A stretch of 64,000 nt of DNA from Campanula takesimana. Taxonomy: Eukaryota > Streptophyta > Magnoliopsida > Asterales > Campanulaceae. Below the pieces are notes generated by a model, which saw only the letters and a program-made list of their open reading frames with translations, was not told the origin of the DNA and did not search any database. The stretch covers positions 1,094,297 through 1,158,296 of the forward strand of contig JAOWBW010000182.1 in assembly GCA_026119855.1 (NCBI GenBank). Reading direction: 5' to 3'. This document shows, one piece after another, positions 41,445-52,520 of this stretch. Position numbers and translations under genes: made by a program. How positions within the stretch are numbered: position 1 is the first letter of the stretch; each line of letters opens with the position of its first letter.

Positions 41445-44346
41445 ATGGCAGGACGGGCACGCTCGAGCTACCCTAGAGGAGTGGACAAAAGGCTCGACAT
41501 GGTTCAGAACTTTCGGGGCTACACTGTCGACCTTATGGATGTGGGAGCGGGATTCTACAAGTCTCCTACCGTGCATTTGTGTCAAGGTGATGGGGTAAGC
41601 ATTCCTAAGCCATTCCCTTTTTCGATTTATGTCAAATTTTGGTGCATTCTCTATACCTAGGGCTTATGTTCATGCGATTTGGGATTTTGTGCTTTTTTGC
41701 GCCATTTTTCAAAATTGGCTTAATTTTCATGAAATTGAAGTTACGAGGATCATGGGCACATGTTCGTTTTTTCAATCGGACATGCCTAGCTATACTTTTG
41801 AAAATCAAAGTGTGTTACCTATATTTGTGCATAAAGTGCTTGTACCATGAGTTCGACTAGCTATTTGACATATTCTTGGGCACTTGTTACCTATGTACAC
41901 ATATGCCACTAAAAGTTCTTATTTATTTCCCATGAAGAAGGTTGACCCTAAACGGGGAAAATGACCCTCAAATGACTATGCAATTTCAAAGTGGACGGAA
42001 CATATTTTTCAAAAACGACCCCCAAATGTCTACGCAATTTGAAAGGGGACGGAATACATTTTTTTTCAAAACGACCCTCAAATGTCTATGCAATTTGAAA
42101 GGGGACGTAATACATTTTTTTTTCAAAACGACCCTCAAATGTCTATGCAATTTGAAAGGGGACGGAATACATTTTTTTCAAAATGACCCTCAAATGTCTA
42201 TGCAAATTGAAAATGGACGGGACATATTTTTTCAAAAACGGCCCTCAAATGTCTATGCGATTTGAAAGGGGATGGGACATATTTTTTCAAAACGACCCTC
42301 AAATGTCTATGCAATTTGAAAGGGGACGGAATACATTTTTGCCTTGGTATTTTGAAAACTGGGTTATTCATACCTTTGCTGTATTTACCTGTAGGGCAAG
42401 GATATCAAGTCACGGGGGTCTCCAGATGCTTGCTTTTCCTTGTGGCAGACTATGCCAGAGTCCGTTTATGGAGGGCCTGGCCTGAGGGAGTGGGTAGAGT
42501 GCATAGGCTTGGTGCCATTCATCGAGGGTTTAGGTACGTTGGTGGAGACCAACAGGAGTATGGGGCTTCTTAATGCCCTTTCTGAGTACTGGTGGGATTC
42601 GATCCGCACATTTCATTTGAGCTGGGGGGAAGTAACCATGACTCCCTTTGATTTCTCGGGGATTACCGGGTTCTCTTTTGACGGGCATCCGGTTGTGTGG
42701 AGGGATAGGGTCCCTGCCGAGGAAATTGAGGTGCTTGTCGGCTTTTCGGGCCCTACTAAGGGTTTGGGCATCTTGGTGCAGAAGGTGGAAAGGGCCATCC
42801 GGGCCAACTATTTGGAGTACCTGGCTGATAGGGTGACGGCCGAGCAGATAGGGCGCTCTTACGTGTGGCTTCTTCTTAGCAACATTATTTTCGCCAATGC
42901 TGACACCACATGCATGTTTCCCCTTCTTGGCTCACTGATGACGCCCGAGGGTATCAGGGGCATTGCTTGGGGCGAGGCGGGCCTTGCCGAGATGTATATA
43001 GAGCTCGACAAATTTAGTCGGAAGACGAGCAAGTCTTTGGCCTACTTCCAGTTTGCCCTCGAGGTATGCCTTTACCCCTTTATTCTTTTTTGCCTTTTCT
43101 TTACCCCCCGTTTTAGCTTTATCTCATTCTTGTGTACTAAAAAGCCTCCTTGTTTTTCTTCTTATTTTCAGGCTTGGTACTACGAGATATTTGGCGGCTA
43201 TTTGTGGAAGCCGTCTATTATCGGGACCTTAAATTTCCGATCACGATTGGTTGGGCAAGGAATGCCTGAGAGCCGAGCAGTTCCAAGGGAAGAACCTTTA
43301 TCCGCTATGCCGATGTAAAAGCTGTGTTGAGAGGCCCCATGTTTGAGGAGCTTAATTTGTACCCATGGTCGAGGTATGAGAGGCCGGAGATTGGCTTTGA
43401 TTTGACTGAGGCTCGGAGGGTGACGAGCCAGAGGCGACTGCTTGTGGGGCTCCGAGGTGAGTCCTTCTACCTGGGGGAGAAGGTCCTATGGAAGCACGGG
43501 TTAGAGCTGGTGCAGAGGGCACCGGTGGACCCTCCTACGGGTATATTTCATTATGACCATCGGGATGATCCTCTTCTTATGGGAGCGGATGCAGCTGGTC
43601 TAATTACTGATGAGCCGTATGGACGGTTTGTGGCCGCTCGGCTCAGGTCACCACAGGTGGTAGCTTCGGGGGTAGCCCCTCCGGTTTGGATGGACTATTC
43701 TTATGTCTGTGTGGATGGCAACGTTCACAAGGTGGACTTTTCCACTCCGGGGGAGGGGGTCCCAGCTGAGGAGATCCCGGTGGCAGTATGTTTTCTCCTT
43801 TGTTTTACACACACACCCCTTTCATCTCTGTCTCTTTTGCTGAGCCATTTCTGTTTTTCATTTGCAGGTTGCGGGGCGAGCATTGCTGAGGTGGCCTATC
43901 TTCTTAGGATGGGCCAAGAAGTGGTTTAAGAAGTTTACGGGTCGTTCTTCCAAGGGGCCTCGGGCAGAGTATACCTTCGTGCCTGGTAGGAGCTCGGTGA
44001 GGGGTGAGGAGAGACCTCGCAAGAGGGAATCAAGCGTGGAGCTGCCTCTTTCCTATATCCGTAGTCAGTCCATGAGTGCTGCTGACATCACATCTTTCTG
44101 AGGTTCATTGAGAGACACGGACACTCATGAGACTGCACCGGATCCTTTTGCTCATTTAACTTTGGAGCACCCTGGGTCATCTTCTGTTGATCGTCCGGGC
44201 ACTTCCTCCCAGTTTGCTTGGCGTTTCTTTTAGCTACCTGCCACTGAGGGCATGAGCTTAGCAGAGTCTCTTTTCCATTTTGACCCCAGCGCTTATCCAA
44301 CTCGCGGGCCGGTGCTTGCACCCGAGAAGGTACCCGCTCGCCTTTT
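41445..44346 (+). pseudogene. Element G: plant mobile domain (PMD) gene, multi-exon, broken
   Basis: Exons with GT-AG borders: 41445-41594, 42395-43062, 43172-43788 and 43868 onward. Exon 2 carries a plant-mobile-domain-like core: VPFIEGLGTLVETNRSMG, LSEYWWDSIRTFHLSWGE and MTPFDFSGITGFSFDGHPV. This family (MAIN-like, PF10536 type) occurs both as host genes and inside Ty3/gypsy elements. Exon 3 begins AWYYEIFGG; near 43215 a frameshift and then a TGA break it, and the next frame gives ADVKAVLRGPMFEELNLYPW. The tail is in frame through TGA at 44099 and a TAG near 44231, until LTR sequence begins at about 44347. Exon length and splice phases fit a once-spliced gene. The gene may be an antisense passenger of a gypsy element, which is inference. 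Confidence 0.75.
41961..42338. repeat. 55-bp tandem repeat inside PMD intron 1
   Basis: Seven units begin gaccctcaaatg or a variant, at 41963, 42017, 42073, 42130, 42185, 42240 and 42294, each 54-57 bp. They lie wholly inside the intron 41595-42394. Overlapping open frames there are by-products of the repeat. Confidence 0.93.
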
Positions 44347-45269
44347 TGATTTGAGAGTCGCCACCATGTTGTTGAACGGAACACGGACCGTGAGATTCTT
44401 GAGTTCGGGGGTTAAGTTATGGATTGGGAAGGTCAATGAGCACTCAATCCACCCAATCTAGGATTGGTCTTGCTTAGGTGTTTTTAATCAAATAAAGAAT
44501 AAACAATTAAAACAAATAAAGCCAATAATTAATTTCTTAATTATTGGAATGTCGGATCATGTGCTTTGAGACCATCTCCATGGATTGGAGAGGCTCTAGG
44601 CTGATAATTTTGATAGGATTACAACACTCTAAAACAAAGAATGAGATGAGAAGTAGAGATTAAAAGCGTAGGAGTTTACCTAAAGTGTTCTTGAGATTCC
44701 AATTGATGGCCTTGACTAAGGCCTTGATGATCCAAGAGTTTTGTGATGATTTTGGCTTGAAAAGATGGGGTTTTGGTGGTGTTTGGAGGAATAAAAAGGG
44801 GATTCCATTGGGAGAGACTGATCAGAGAGTTGTTAACCTCTTATTGTGGTGAAAGAACTCTATTTTATAGGTATTGGATTACTTAGGGATCAAGTCTAGG
44901 AGTCCTAAATTTAGTAGGAAATAGAGTCCTTATTTGGAGAGGTTAAAGGAGGTAGGAAATCACCTAGGAAGCATCCTATTAGATATTCCCCGGATTAGGG
45001 GAGTGTTGGCGAAGAAAGAGATTGGGACGGAGAAGGAAAGTGGATTATTCTCGAAACAGAAAAGATGTCTCCTACGAGAAATTGATCCAGTGTTTTAAAT
45101 ATTGTTTTGTCCTTCTGTCAGTTTTACTTGTTCATTTTAGCCCCTGATTAACGGAGTCAATTAAGAACTTAACAAAACATGAAGAAACTAACGGGTTTTC
45201 ATCCAAACACAAAGGCGAGACACAAGAGTAGTGTAATCATAAATTTGATTTCAAAATGGGGTGTCTACA
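44347..45269 (-). repeat. Element H 3' LTR (Tat-like gypsy)
   Basis: The right end, on the minus strand, is TGTAGACACCCC, a common gypsy LTR start, preceded by the purine-rich CCGAGGGGCTC. The left end near tgatttgagagtcgccacc is a probable CA-type end but is not confirmed by a second copy. A TATA-like string is not assigned. The LTR truncates the PMD gene. No matching 5' LTR is found in this window. Confidence 0.65.
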
Positions 45270-45281
45270 GAGCCCCTCGGC
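45270..45281 (-). other. Element H polypurine tract
   Basis: On the minus strand GCCGAGGGGCTC directly precedes the LTR start. GGGGC-containing copies (CTAGGGGCT type) recur at 46733, 46808, 46864 and 47340. Confidence 0.6.
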
Positions 45282-47717
45282 GATGATACTTATGAAAGAA
45301 GTAACGTCGTCAATAGAAAAGACACCATTTAGAACTTTGGGTATGGTCGTGCTGAAAAGCTGCCTATGTATTCCCCAAAAGGAAATCAGACCAAACGTAG
45401 TTCGACTCCAAAAAAACACACAAAACGTTCTCTTGAGGTATTTTGAAAATCGTTTTTGAAAGCAATACTGCGGCAAGTAAAGTTTAGAGTTTAGAGAGTA
45501 ACCCATACTGAGGAATCAATGTCCTTGACCCAATTCTGAATATACCCGTTATTGTTGATGGAGTCGCGGTCGATGGTGCCCAGTCAGGACTTACCTGCTC
45601 GCCAATGTAGGACTTACTTGCTCGCCAATGTAGGACTTCGTTGGTGCCAGTGTAGGACTTCACGCCAGTATAGAACTTCGTTGGTTGTATGTATTGAAAT
45701 TACTGGATGCTGAAACTCTGAATTCTGTGGGGATCATTTGATCGCTCTTGGATTTTTTTTTTAGCATGGATTGGTTCTTGTACCTGTCAATAAAACAAGT
45801 AGTACCTATTCTAGCAAGAAATTTAGCTTTGATTTTAGTTTGTAATTGGACTTATGTGGCGGTGACAAATTTATGTGCATGCCTGGTCGGTCAACCTTAG
45901 TGTAAGTAGTGTGAATAGCATGGATTCGCGATGGGATGTATATTGGTGATGAACTGTATGTGTTGATTTGTGTGTGTGTGCGGGGACCTGTTTTGACAAG
46001 TCGAGACCTAATCAGGTTTTCTGCAGAGATAATGTGCCACGAAGTTTCTCTGATGGTTATCTCTTGTGGGACTCATTTGCCTTGTGCAAGATGATCTGTT
46101 CAGATCGTTCCTTTAGTCATGTTGTGTCAAGGGAGACAACTATTTGTCCGACAACTAATGATATTGATCAATGTGCAAGCTCTAAGTAGGCCGAGCGTAC
46201 TTTGTTGACAGCTCTAGAGTTCTATGTCTGAAAGTCTCCGGTGAAGGTGATTAGAGATGTTATCTATTCCCCCGATTTTATCTCATGTGTGGTCTAAGTC
46301 AAGCCATAAGAATCTTGTATGTCGTAGATGACCCCATGAACAGGCTTATGAGGCTATTTGATTGAAGAAGAGTGCTCTCCCACTTGTTGGATTTGAGGAA
46401 GGTTGAAGAAGAAATGGTTTGAAGAATGTTCTCCCTATATTTTTTTTTTTGTGACGCACCCTGATTTTTGCCTAGACCGCCCTTTCGGGTTTTCAATCTA
46501 GCGGGCATCTCTTTTGCGTTTCTTTTTTTTTTTTGACAGAGTATGTACTCGAAGATGACTTAGAGAGAATAAAGTAGTTTTGTCTCTTATTGGGAAAGAG
46601 ACATGCAAGATTTTTGGGTTTGAATGTATTAGGCATTTTAGCCATTGACTTGGTTTTTGGGAAGTGTATTCCAAGCATCGACTCAGTGGGGATAACGCAC
46701 TTTGTAATGAGAGTTAGAGGCGAAGAGGATAGCCCCTAGTGCGGATTTACTTTGATGAGTTCGTACGTTTTGAGAATGAATAGACTAGGGAAGGAAAGGA
46801 TCAAAAGCCCCTAGCTTTGATGCTTGGATTTGAAAAAAGTTTAAGAGAGTGGAGAAGAGGAAGCCCCTAGACTCGACAAACAACGCTACGTGGCTCAAAT
46901 ACTAGAAAGATAGTACTACCTTTAATGGACCCTAGTATTTATTTTTGCTGTCTTAAGTGTTTGTCCAATTATTTTGCAAGTGAATCATCTAGAAATGTCT
47001 TGACAAGTTTTGAGGAGAAGGCCTAATCATTAGTGTGCCATTCGGATTTCTTCGTGAGTGATATCTACGGATGATGGAGACGGTCTTCAAGTTAGGAGTC
47101 TCATTTTTTCTTCATTTGGATTTGATCTTCGTTGTAGGAGGAGATAAGAGGCCTCCTTTTTGACTTCATTGTGTGTGATTGAAACTCCTTCTTTGTGGGG
47201 TTGTGAAAGCTTGAGATTTTTTTTTTACTCTCAAATCTTGAATTGAGTAGCCCCACTTTTGTTTGGGAATGATAATTCATTTAGCATTCCATTGTGGTCC
47301 TTCGACTTTTGACGTGAGCGCGGTGATAGTAATGTGTAGCCCCTAGGCCTTCTCACTTGTTTAGACATTTATATTATCAATTGCAAGGTTTTAGATTAAT
47401 GACAATTATTGTTTGCGGATCCATTTCATGAATTAGAGAGATATTGAAAAGGTAGAACAACCTTAGAGAAGTGTATAGGAAATAGGAATCACTTTTATTA
47501 ATAACTAGAATTCAAAACAGACTCGATAGTTTAGCGATAGTTTAGTTGAAACAAACTAGAGAAGGAGGGAGATGGACTAGAATGACAGAATGACTCTTTG
47601 AGTTCATACTACGAAATTAAAACCTATTCTATTTCTAAGGAGAAAGGGAGAGGATAGTTGTAGCCCCAAAGTGGTTGATCTTGATTTCTTCTTGAGGCTT
47701 CATTCTTCTTTGTGTAG
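45282..47717 (-). other. Element H non-coding 3' region
   Basis: About 2.4 kb has no supported ORF; RT and integrase are missing. The start resembles a common gypsy 3' block (gctgcctatgtattccc, aacgtagttcgac at about 45358-45405). A second similar block is at 49439-49505. A tandem repeat with the core taggacttc / ggacttac is at 45584-45683, and cccctag motifs recur four times. Confidence 0.6.
45584..45683. repeat. Short tandem repeat with ggactt core
   Basis: Five degenerate units of about 18-24 bp share ggactt (gaactt in the last), with gccaatg or gccagtg between them. Confidence 0.75.
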
Positions 47718-48330
47718 TTAAGGGAGAGGGTTGATAGTAACACTTGGTATCTCTATTTCCTTTTTATCAATGAGGCCTTGGATAACGTCCTTCAAGCGGT
47801 GACAAGAGTTGGTGTCATGGCTGGGATCATTATGAAACTTGCAGAATGAGGGGATACGATCGTAATAGTTCATCTTGTGAGTAGTCCCTTTTCTAGGTTT
47901 TATTTTGCTTTCCTTTAAAAGGATGTCAAGGAGACCCTCTTGAGTAACCCCCTTCAAGATTATCGTAGTGCCTTGTCGTTCCCATCTTAGTAAATTTGGA
48001 TATATTAGGATCACAGAGCGGCCTCTTCTTCTTAGGCGTGGTTGTTTCATAAAGGTCTTCGGCCTCCTTTCTATAGCATTCCTTTTGAGCTTGCAAGCGT
48101 GCTTGAAGTGTGCCGATCTTACTCTCATAGAACTCGTCTTGAATTTGTAGATGGGTTTGGAATGCCTCAATCTCTTTCTTGTGACACTTTTCTTGGGCTT
48201 GTAGGCAACCGTGAAGGATTGCAACTTCTTTGTCATAGTAATCCCCTTGAGTTTGTAAGTGGGTCATGAATTCTCCCTCCATTTTCCGCTTGAAGTCAGT
48301 GTATAGGGCAGTGGCGCCTACTTCGACCAT
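47718..48330 (-). pseudogene. Element H gag fragment, frameshifted
   Basis: The N-terminal piece runs from 48330 to near 47950. It is a run of Lys/Glu/Gln-rich, coiled-coil-like repeats of about 20-24 residues (HLQTQGDYYDKEVA, HLQIQDEFYESKIG, RLQAQKECYRKEAE). A frameshift near 47950 moves the reading into a second frame with VTQEGLLDILLKESKIK and then FCKFHNDPSHDTNSCHRLKD, the Cys/His nucleocapsid-type motif typical of Tat-like gypsy gag. It ends at a stop at 47718. No capsid core is seen, so gag is truncated. Confidence 0.7.
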
Positions 48331-49599
48331 TTGACTTACTTCTCATTTTAGTCGGGTCTTGAGATTATGGGCCCTTTGCATAGACTTGGTGTCGGATATG
48401 GTGTTGGAAGAGTTCGGAACGATCTAGTTGCGATTTGGACAGACCTAACGGTATAGAGATTGCGTTAAACCCAGATTAAGGTCCCAACAAGTCAGATTTA
48501 TGAGGTGTATAGGCTTAAGAATGAATGAAGGTTGACCAAACAAGCACATCACAGAAACTGACACGGGCAGAAGAAGTTGTCTCGTACGAGACAAGGATGC
48601 CTCATACGAGGCATCCAGCACAGAATACAGAATTTCAGTTTTTAAATCCTAATTTTGGTCGGATGGAACTTAGTCCATTTTGGGGGGTTTCCATCTAATA
48701 TCCTGGAATAGTAGATTCTGTCACCCTAGAATATGAGCCCCTTGTTTTTCACCTGTATTGCACTCTCCCAAACAGACAATTTGGGCAAAGGTCCCATATT
48801 CTCATCGGAATCCACCATTCAATTTAGCCAAACCTAAGCGATTATGTAATTGTTTTGCACTTTGTTAAACAACGCCGTTTATGCAATCAAACCTTATAAA
48901 TTCTTATAAGGGACAACTGAAAGGGACTTTGTTGAACGCAAGATCTTGACGCTGAGAGAGACTAGACTCGAATCCTCGTAGAAAAATTCTCATCTCACCA
49001 TCGCAACCCTTTGTTCAACAATTTTCCGAAGGGACATTCGTCAAGAATTCATGAAGGGAGGATTATAGATTGTATGAATAGCGTTATCTAGGGCAAATAT
49101 TAAAACAACCCTAAGAATCAAACCAACCGGTCACAAGGAATGTCTTATTGACTAGTATGTATGAATGAGGTTGATGTAGGGCTTACGGCTAAGGCTCCCC
49201 ATGAATACAGTCTAGGAGCGTGTCACAGAGTGGGTACACCATCTTTGGAGAGACCGGCGAGTGCCACTCGTAGAGTGGGGTTGCTGACCGACATCCATCC
49301 TCCGATTGAGACCCAGATTTATAGGGTATGTAATGAAATTATTCTACATGCGTGCACATGTGTGAGAGTCAAGTTCTAGGTGTCAAAGGAAAAATAGAGA
49401 TTTTTTTTTTGAAAGCAAGTAAAAGATTGACCGGACTAAAGTGGTTGCCTACGTTTTCCTCAATCTTCAGAAAAAGAAAGAGAGACTCAGGTCAACGTAG
49501 TTCGAGTTTGAAAAAATTTTGGAGAAAAGGAAGAGCACATAAGCACGTAGGACCACATAGAAGAGAAGGATAAAAGTGCTCACAGTGCTTGCATTACCC
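48331..49599 (-). other. Element H leader or mixed gypsy sequence
   Basis: No ORF is supported. A palindrome pair gtctcgtacgagac (48580-48593) and gcctcatacgaggc (48600-48613) lies here, 20 bp start to start. Near 49439-49505 is a second gcctacgttttcctcaatc / caacgtagttcgag block of the gypsy 3' type. I cannot resolve where one element ends and another begins. Confidence 0.45.
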
Positions 49600-50212
49600 A
49601 TTAATGGGTGCAAAATAAACTAGGGAATGAGTCCAGTAGTTGTTTTGGTGAAAAAACAATAAGAACTAAATTGTGCAAAAAAGTGTTTAGTCTATGGATT
49701 AAAATGGAAGGTACTTTGGAATATAGTTATTTGAATGGAAATGTGGATGACTCAAGGATGTATACAAGGAAAACCCTTGAGAGAATGCTCTCGCCGGCAC
49801 AAAACCTCGGGAGGTGTTTCCGAGCACCTACCACCCCACAACGATTGTATTGATGATTGGAGTTACAAATAAAGCTATGGCGGATTACAACGATGGATCT
49901 GTGAGTGTGTGTTTTATGGTGCCTCTAGCCTTGTTTAAATACAAAGAATAAATGAGATAACCGTAACTAGATAACCCTAGCTAGAATAACTAACTTAGCT
50001 ATTAATTCGGATCCTATCTTCATATGACCAAGTCTTTGTTGACGTTGATAGGAGTCTTCTTAGGTCTTTTAACCGTCACATGTTTAATTTGCATAAACGA
50101 TTATGAATAACATAGTAAATAAATTAACCAAAGATATTTACTTACAGTGAGCCGTTATTGTCAAGATGTCACTATCTTCCAGGACGTCGTCATGTGAGTT
50201 TTACCCATAACA
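49600..50212 (-). repeat. Gypsy LTR, minus orientation, left end unresolved
   Basis: On the minus strand AAGTTTGGGGGCAAT (a PPT) is followed by TGTTATGGGTAAAACTC, an LTR start at 50212. A TATA-like tatttaaac is near 49937-49945 on the minus strand. The left border is not placed. This 3' LTR belongs to a minus-strand element that once lay to the right, and the plus-strand gene at 50496 would be antisense in it. Confidence 0.6.
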
Positions 50213-50495
50213 ATTGCCCCCAAACTTACTTTTAACCATGGTCAAAAGATAAGTTTCCATACATTTCTATTAGGTTCATGAATCTCTCTGACGGTTGAGT
50301 TGATTAGCCGTGTAAGAGTAGAGTCCTAGGGTAATGAATACATTCCCTAGTTTCTAGGCATTTTGGACAGTTTAGAGTTAATAAAAACGCCCCTTCTTCT
50401 TTCTTCTTCACAACTTTCTATTTTCTCTCTCTTCGGTGATGAACTTGAGGTAAAAATTTCTTCTTCCTTTTCCTTCCTGCTTTCAATTTCTTACC

Positions 50496-52101
50496 ATGGG
50501 GAAGACAAAGTGGTCCAAGTCTAAGGATTTGGTCCCTAGTCCTTCGAGTCAAGGCAAGAATGCAGAATCTGACAAGTTCTTTTGTGAGGTTCTGCTAGTA
50601 AATCCTGATAGTGAATTCTGTATCTTTAACGATTCCCAACTTGAACTTTTCAAAAATCATCACTGTCTGCCGGAATCCTCAGTTTTTCGCCCGTTTGACG
50701 TTTCTTTAAAAGTTGATTTTATGTCTGCTTCATGGATTGCCTTTTATGAGTACCCTTTTACCCTAGGGTTTACATACCCATTTCCTGCATTGGTAACTGA
50801 TTTCTTTTGGAGGACTCAATTAGCATACGTTCAGTTGATGCCCATGGTGTGGCGAGTCTTTTCTTGTGTCTTAAGGGTAAACCAAGAGCATAATTTAGGA
50901 ATAGGTTTAAATGAATTAGCTTTAGTGTATGATTTGCAGTCTTTCGGTTCCAAACGTTATTTGTTGAAGACAAAGACCGGGGTTGACACGGTGTTTTTGA
51001 AAGTTTCTGTGAATGACCGAGGTTGGAAGGGTCGTTATTTCTTTGTTGATAGAAAATCTTTAGGTTGTGACGACAGTATCCCGTGGAGATGGAACAGGGT
51101 AGGTATATATCTTTTTCCTTAAAGTTTCATTTGCTTCTGAACTGAACTTGTAATTTTCCCTTTTCTGTGCTTGTAGACATTAAGTGGGCAGAGTTATTTC
51201 CACCGACGGAGTTTTCTAAGAAGAAATTAGACGCCTTAAGAGGGATTTCTGTTGAGGATAGGACCTTCAAGGTTCCAGAAATTGGCGCTTTTCGTCTTCC
51301 CAGCCAGGAGTTGTCTTCTTACAAGATGTCGACAGGTAATGTTTTTTGCTTGAGATTTTGCTTCCTTCTTGTTATTTCTGAAATAATGAATTTCCCCCTT
51401 TCTTTGAGCAGTTTCTAAGTCAACCCAAGGATTCTCATTGAAAGACCTGGAAACTTACGTTGGAATGAGTTCTGTCAACAAGCCACCGGTCAAACCGAAG
51501 ATTGAGACCATTGCATCTGTTGGGTCTAGATTAAAGAAGAGAAAAAGTGAAGAGAAGGAGATCGTGGAGTTTGGAGTTTTTGAGGATATGGAAGTGGAAG
51601 ATATTAGGAAGAAGTTCTTTGCTGTTGCCTCAGATGTAAGTCCTGCAAGATTTTTACATTAATTTGCATTATTGAATATTTTTAAGATTACTAACCAATT
51701 TGCTTTTGCAGGCCTTTGGAGCTATGGAGTCCAAAGTTATCACTTTGGATGAGACCAATAACAAGCTACTGATGGAGTTATGCAGAAGAAGATTCAAGGC
51801 CTGAATGATGAGGTTGCTAGCTTGATGAAAGGAATGTCGTCCATCCAAGTTGTCCACTTGCAAGAGATTGAAGACTTAAAAAGTACTGTGATGAAATCTG
51901 CAGCTGTTAGTATGGTGGAAATTAAGTTCCAAATGATGGAGAATTTTTCAAATGGGAAGCACACATAGTGGGACATTGAGCAGCAGCGCATCCTCCTAAA
52001 GGGTTTGACTGGAGAAGGAATGGAGGCAAGAGAGGTGTCGTCGGCTACTAAGGGTGATGACAAGAAGGAAGATGGAGCACCACCAGCGGCGGAAGCCAAT
52101 T
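50496..52101 (+). pseudogene. Spliced gene of the 'transposase (putative) gypsy type' family, broken
   Basis: Exon 1 (50496-51098) starts ATG with MGKTKWSKSKDL and contains WIAFYEYPFTLGFTYPFPAL, VMPMVWR-like MPMVWRVFSCVLRV, and GWKGRYFFVDRKS. These are marks of a domain catalogued as transposase (putative), gypsy type (PF04195 type), often found within gypsy elements. Exon 2 begins at about 51176 after cttgtag, exon 3 after ttgagcag at 51410, and exon 4 at 51712 after ttttgcag, all with GT donors. In exon 4 a one-base frameshift near 51775 and a TAG near 51966 break it; an alternate frame gives an Asp/Glu/Lys helical segment and ends at a TAA near 52101. Function is unknown; it is probably a passenger. 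Confidence 0.7.
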
Positions 52102-52520
52102 AAAGTAGTTTTTAATGTGTTTTTTGAACAATGTTTTATTGGGTTGTGTCCCAGAAAGGTTGTAAAGACAATTTAATGGTTTTTGTTTGGTTTGTAATGG
52201 TCCATAAGGGACGAAAACAATTTTCTTTTTCAAAGTGTGGGGTTGGTTCCATACTTTAAGTTTCTGGGATATTTTGAACAAGTTTAGGCTAGGTATTTCG
52301 TGGGTTCTTTGAATGGAATGAAATAGAAGGAGATAGTTTAAGGTTTCTAAACTGTTTTGCCTTCTTGCATAGGATGTTCAAATCCTTTGCACAATCTTTT
52401 GTTTGGCATGAAATACCAATGAACCTTCGTACTTTAACATGTAAATGTTATAACCAATTGATCAAGACTTTAGATTAGTATTTGACTAAGTGGAAATGTG
52501 GGGTGCGTACATATCAACAT
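52102..52520. other. Intervening sequence before element I
   Basis: AT-rich DNA with no ORF or repeat that I recognise. It ends at the LTR start of I at 52521. Confidence 0.5.

Noticed and set aside
41942..42573. Several 100-codon ORFs
   Set aside because: They are products of the 55-bp tandem repeat and overlap the intron-exon border of the PMD gene in wrong frames.
47968..48269. Plus-strand ORFs of 60-75 codons
   Set aside because: Antisense to the gag fragment of element H.
49161..49853. Small plus-strand ORFs of 72-81 codons as a gene
   Set aside because: The region is a junction of gypsy leader and LTR sequence on the minus strand; none resembles a known protein.
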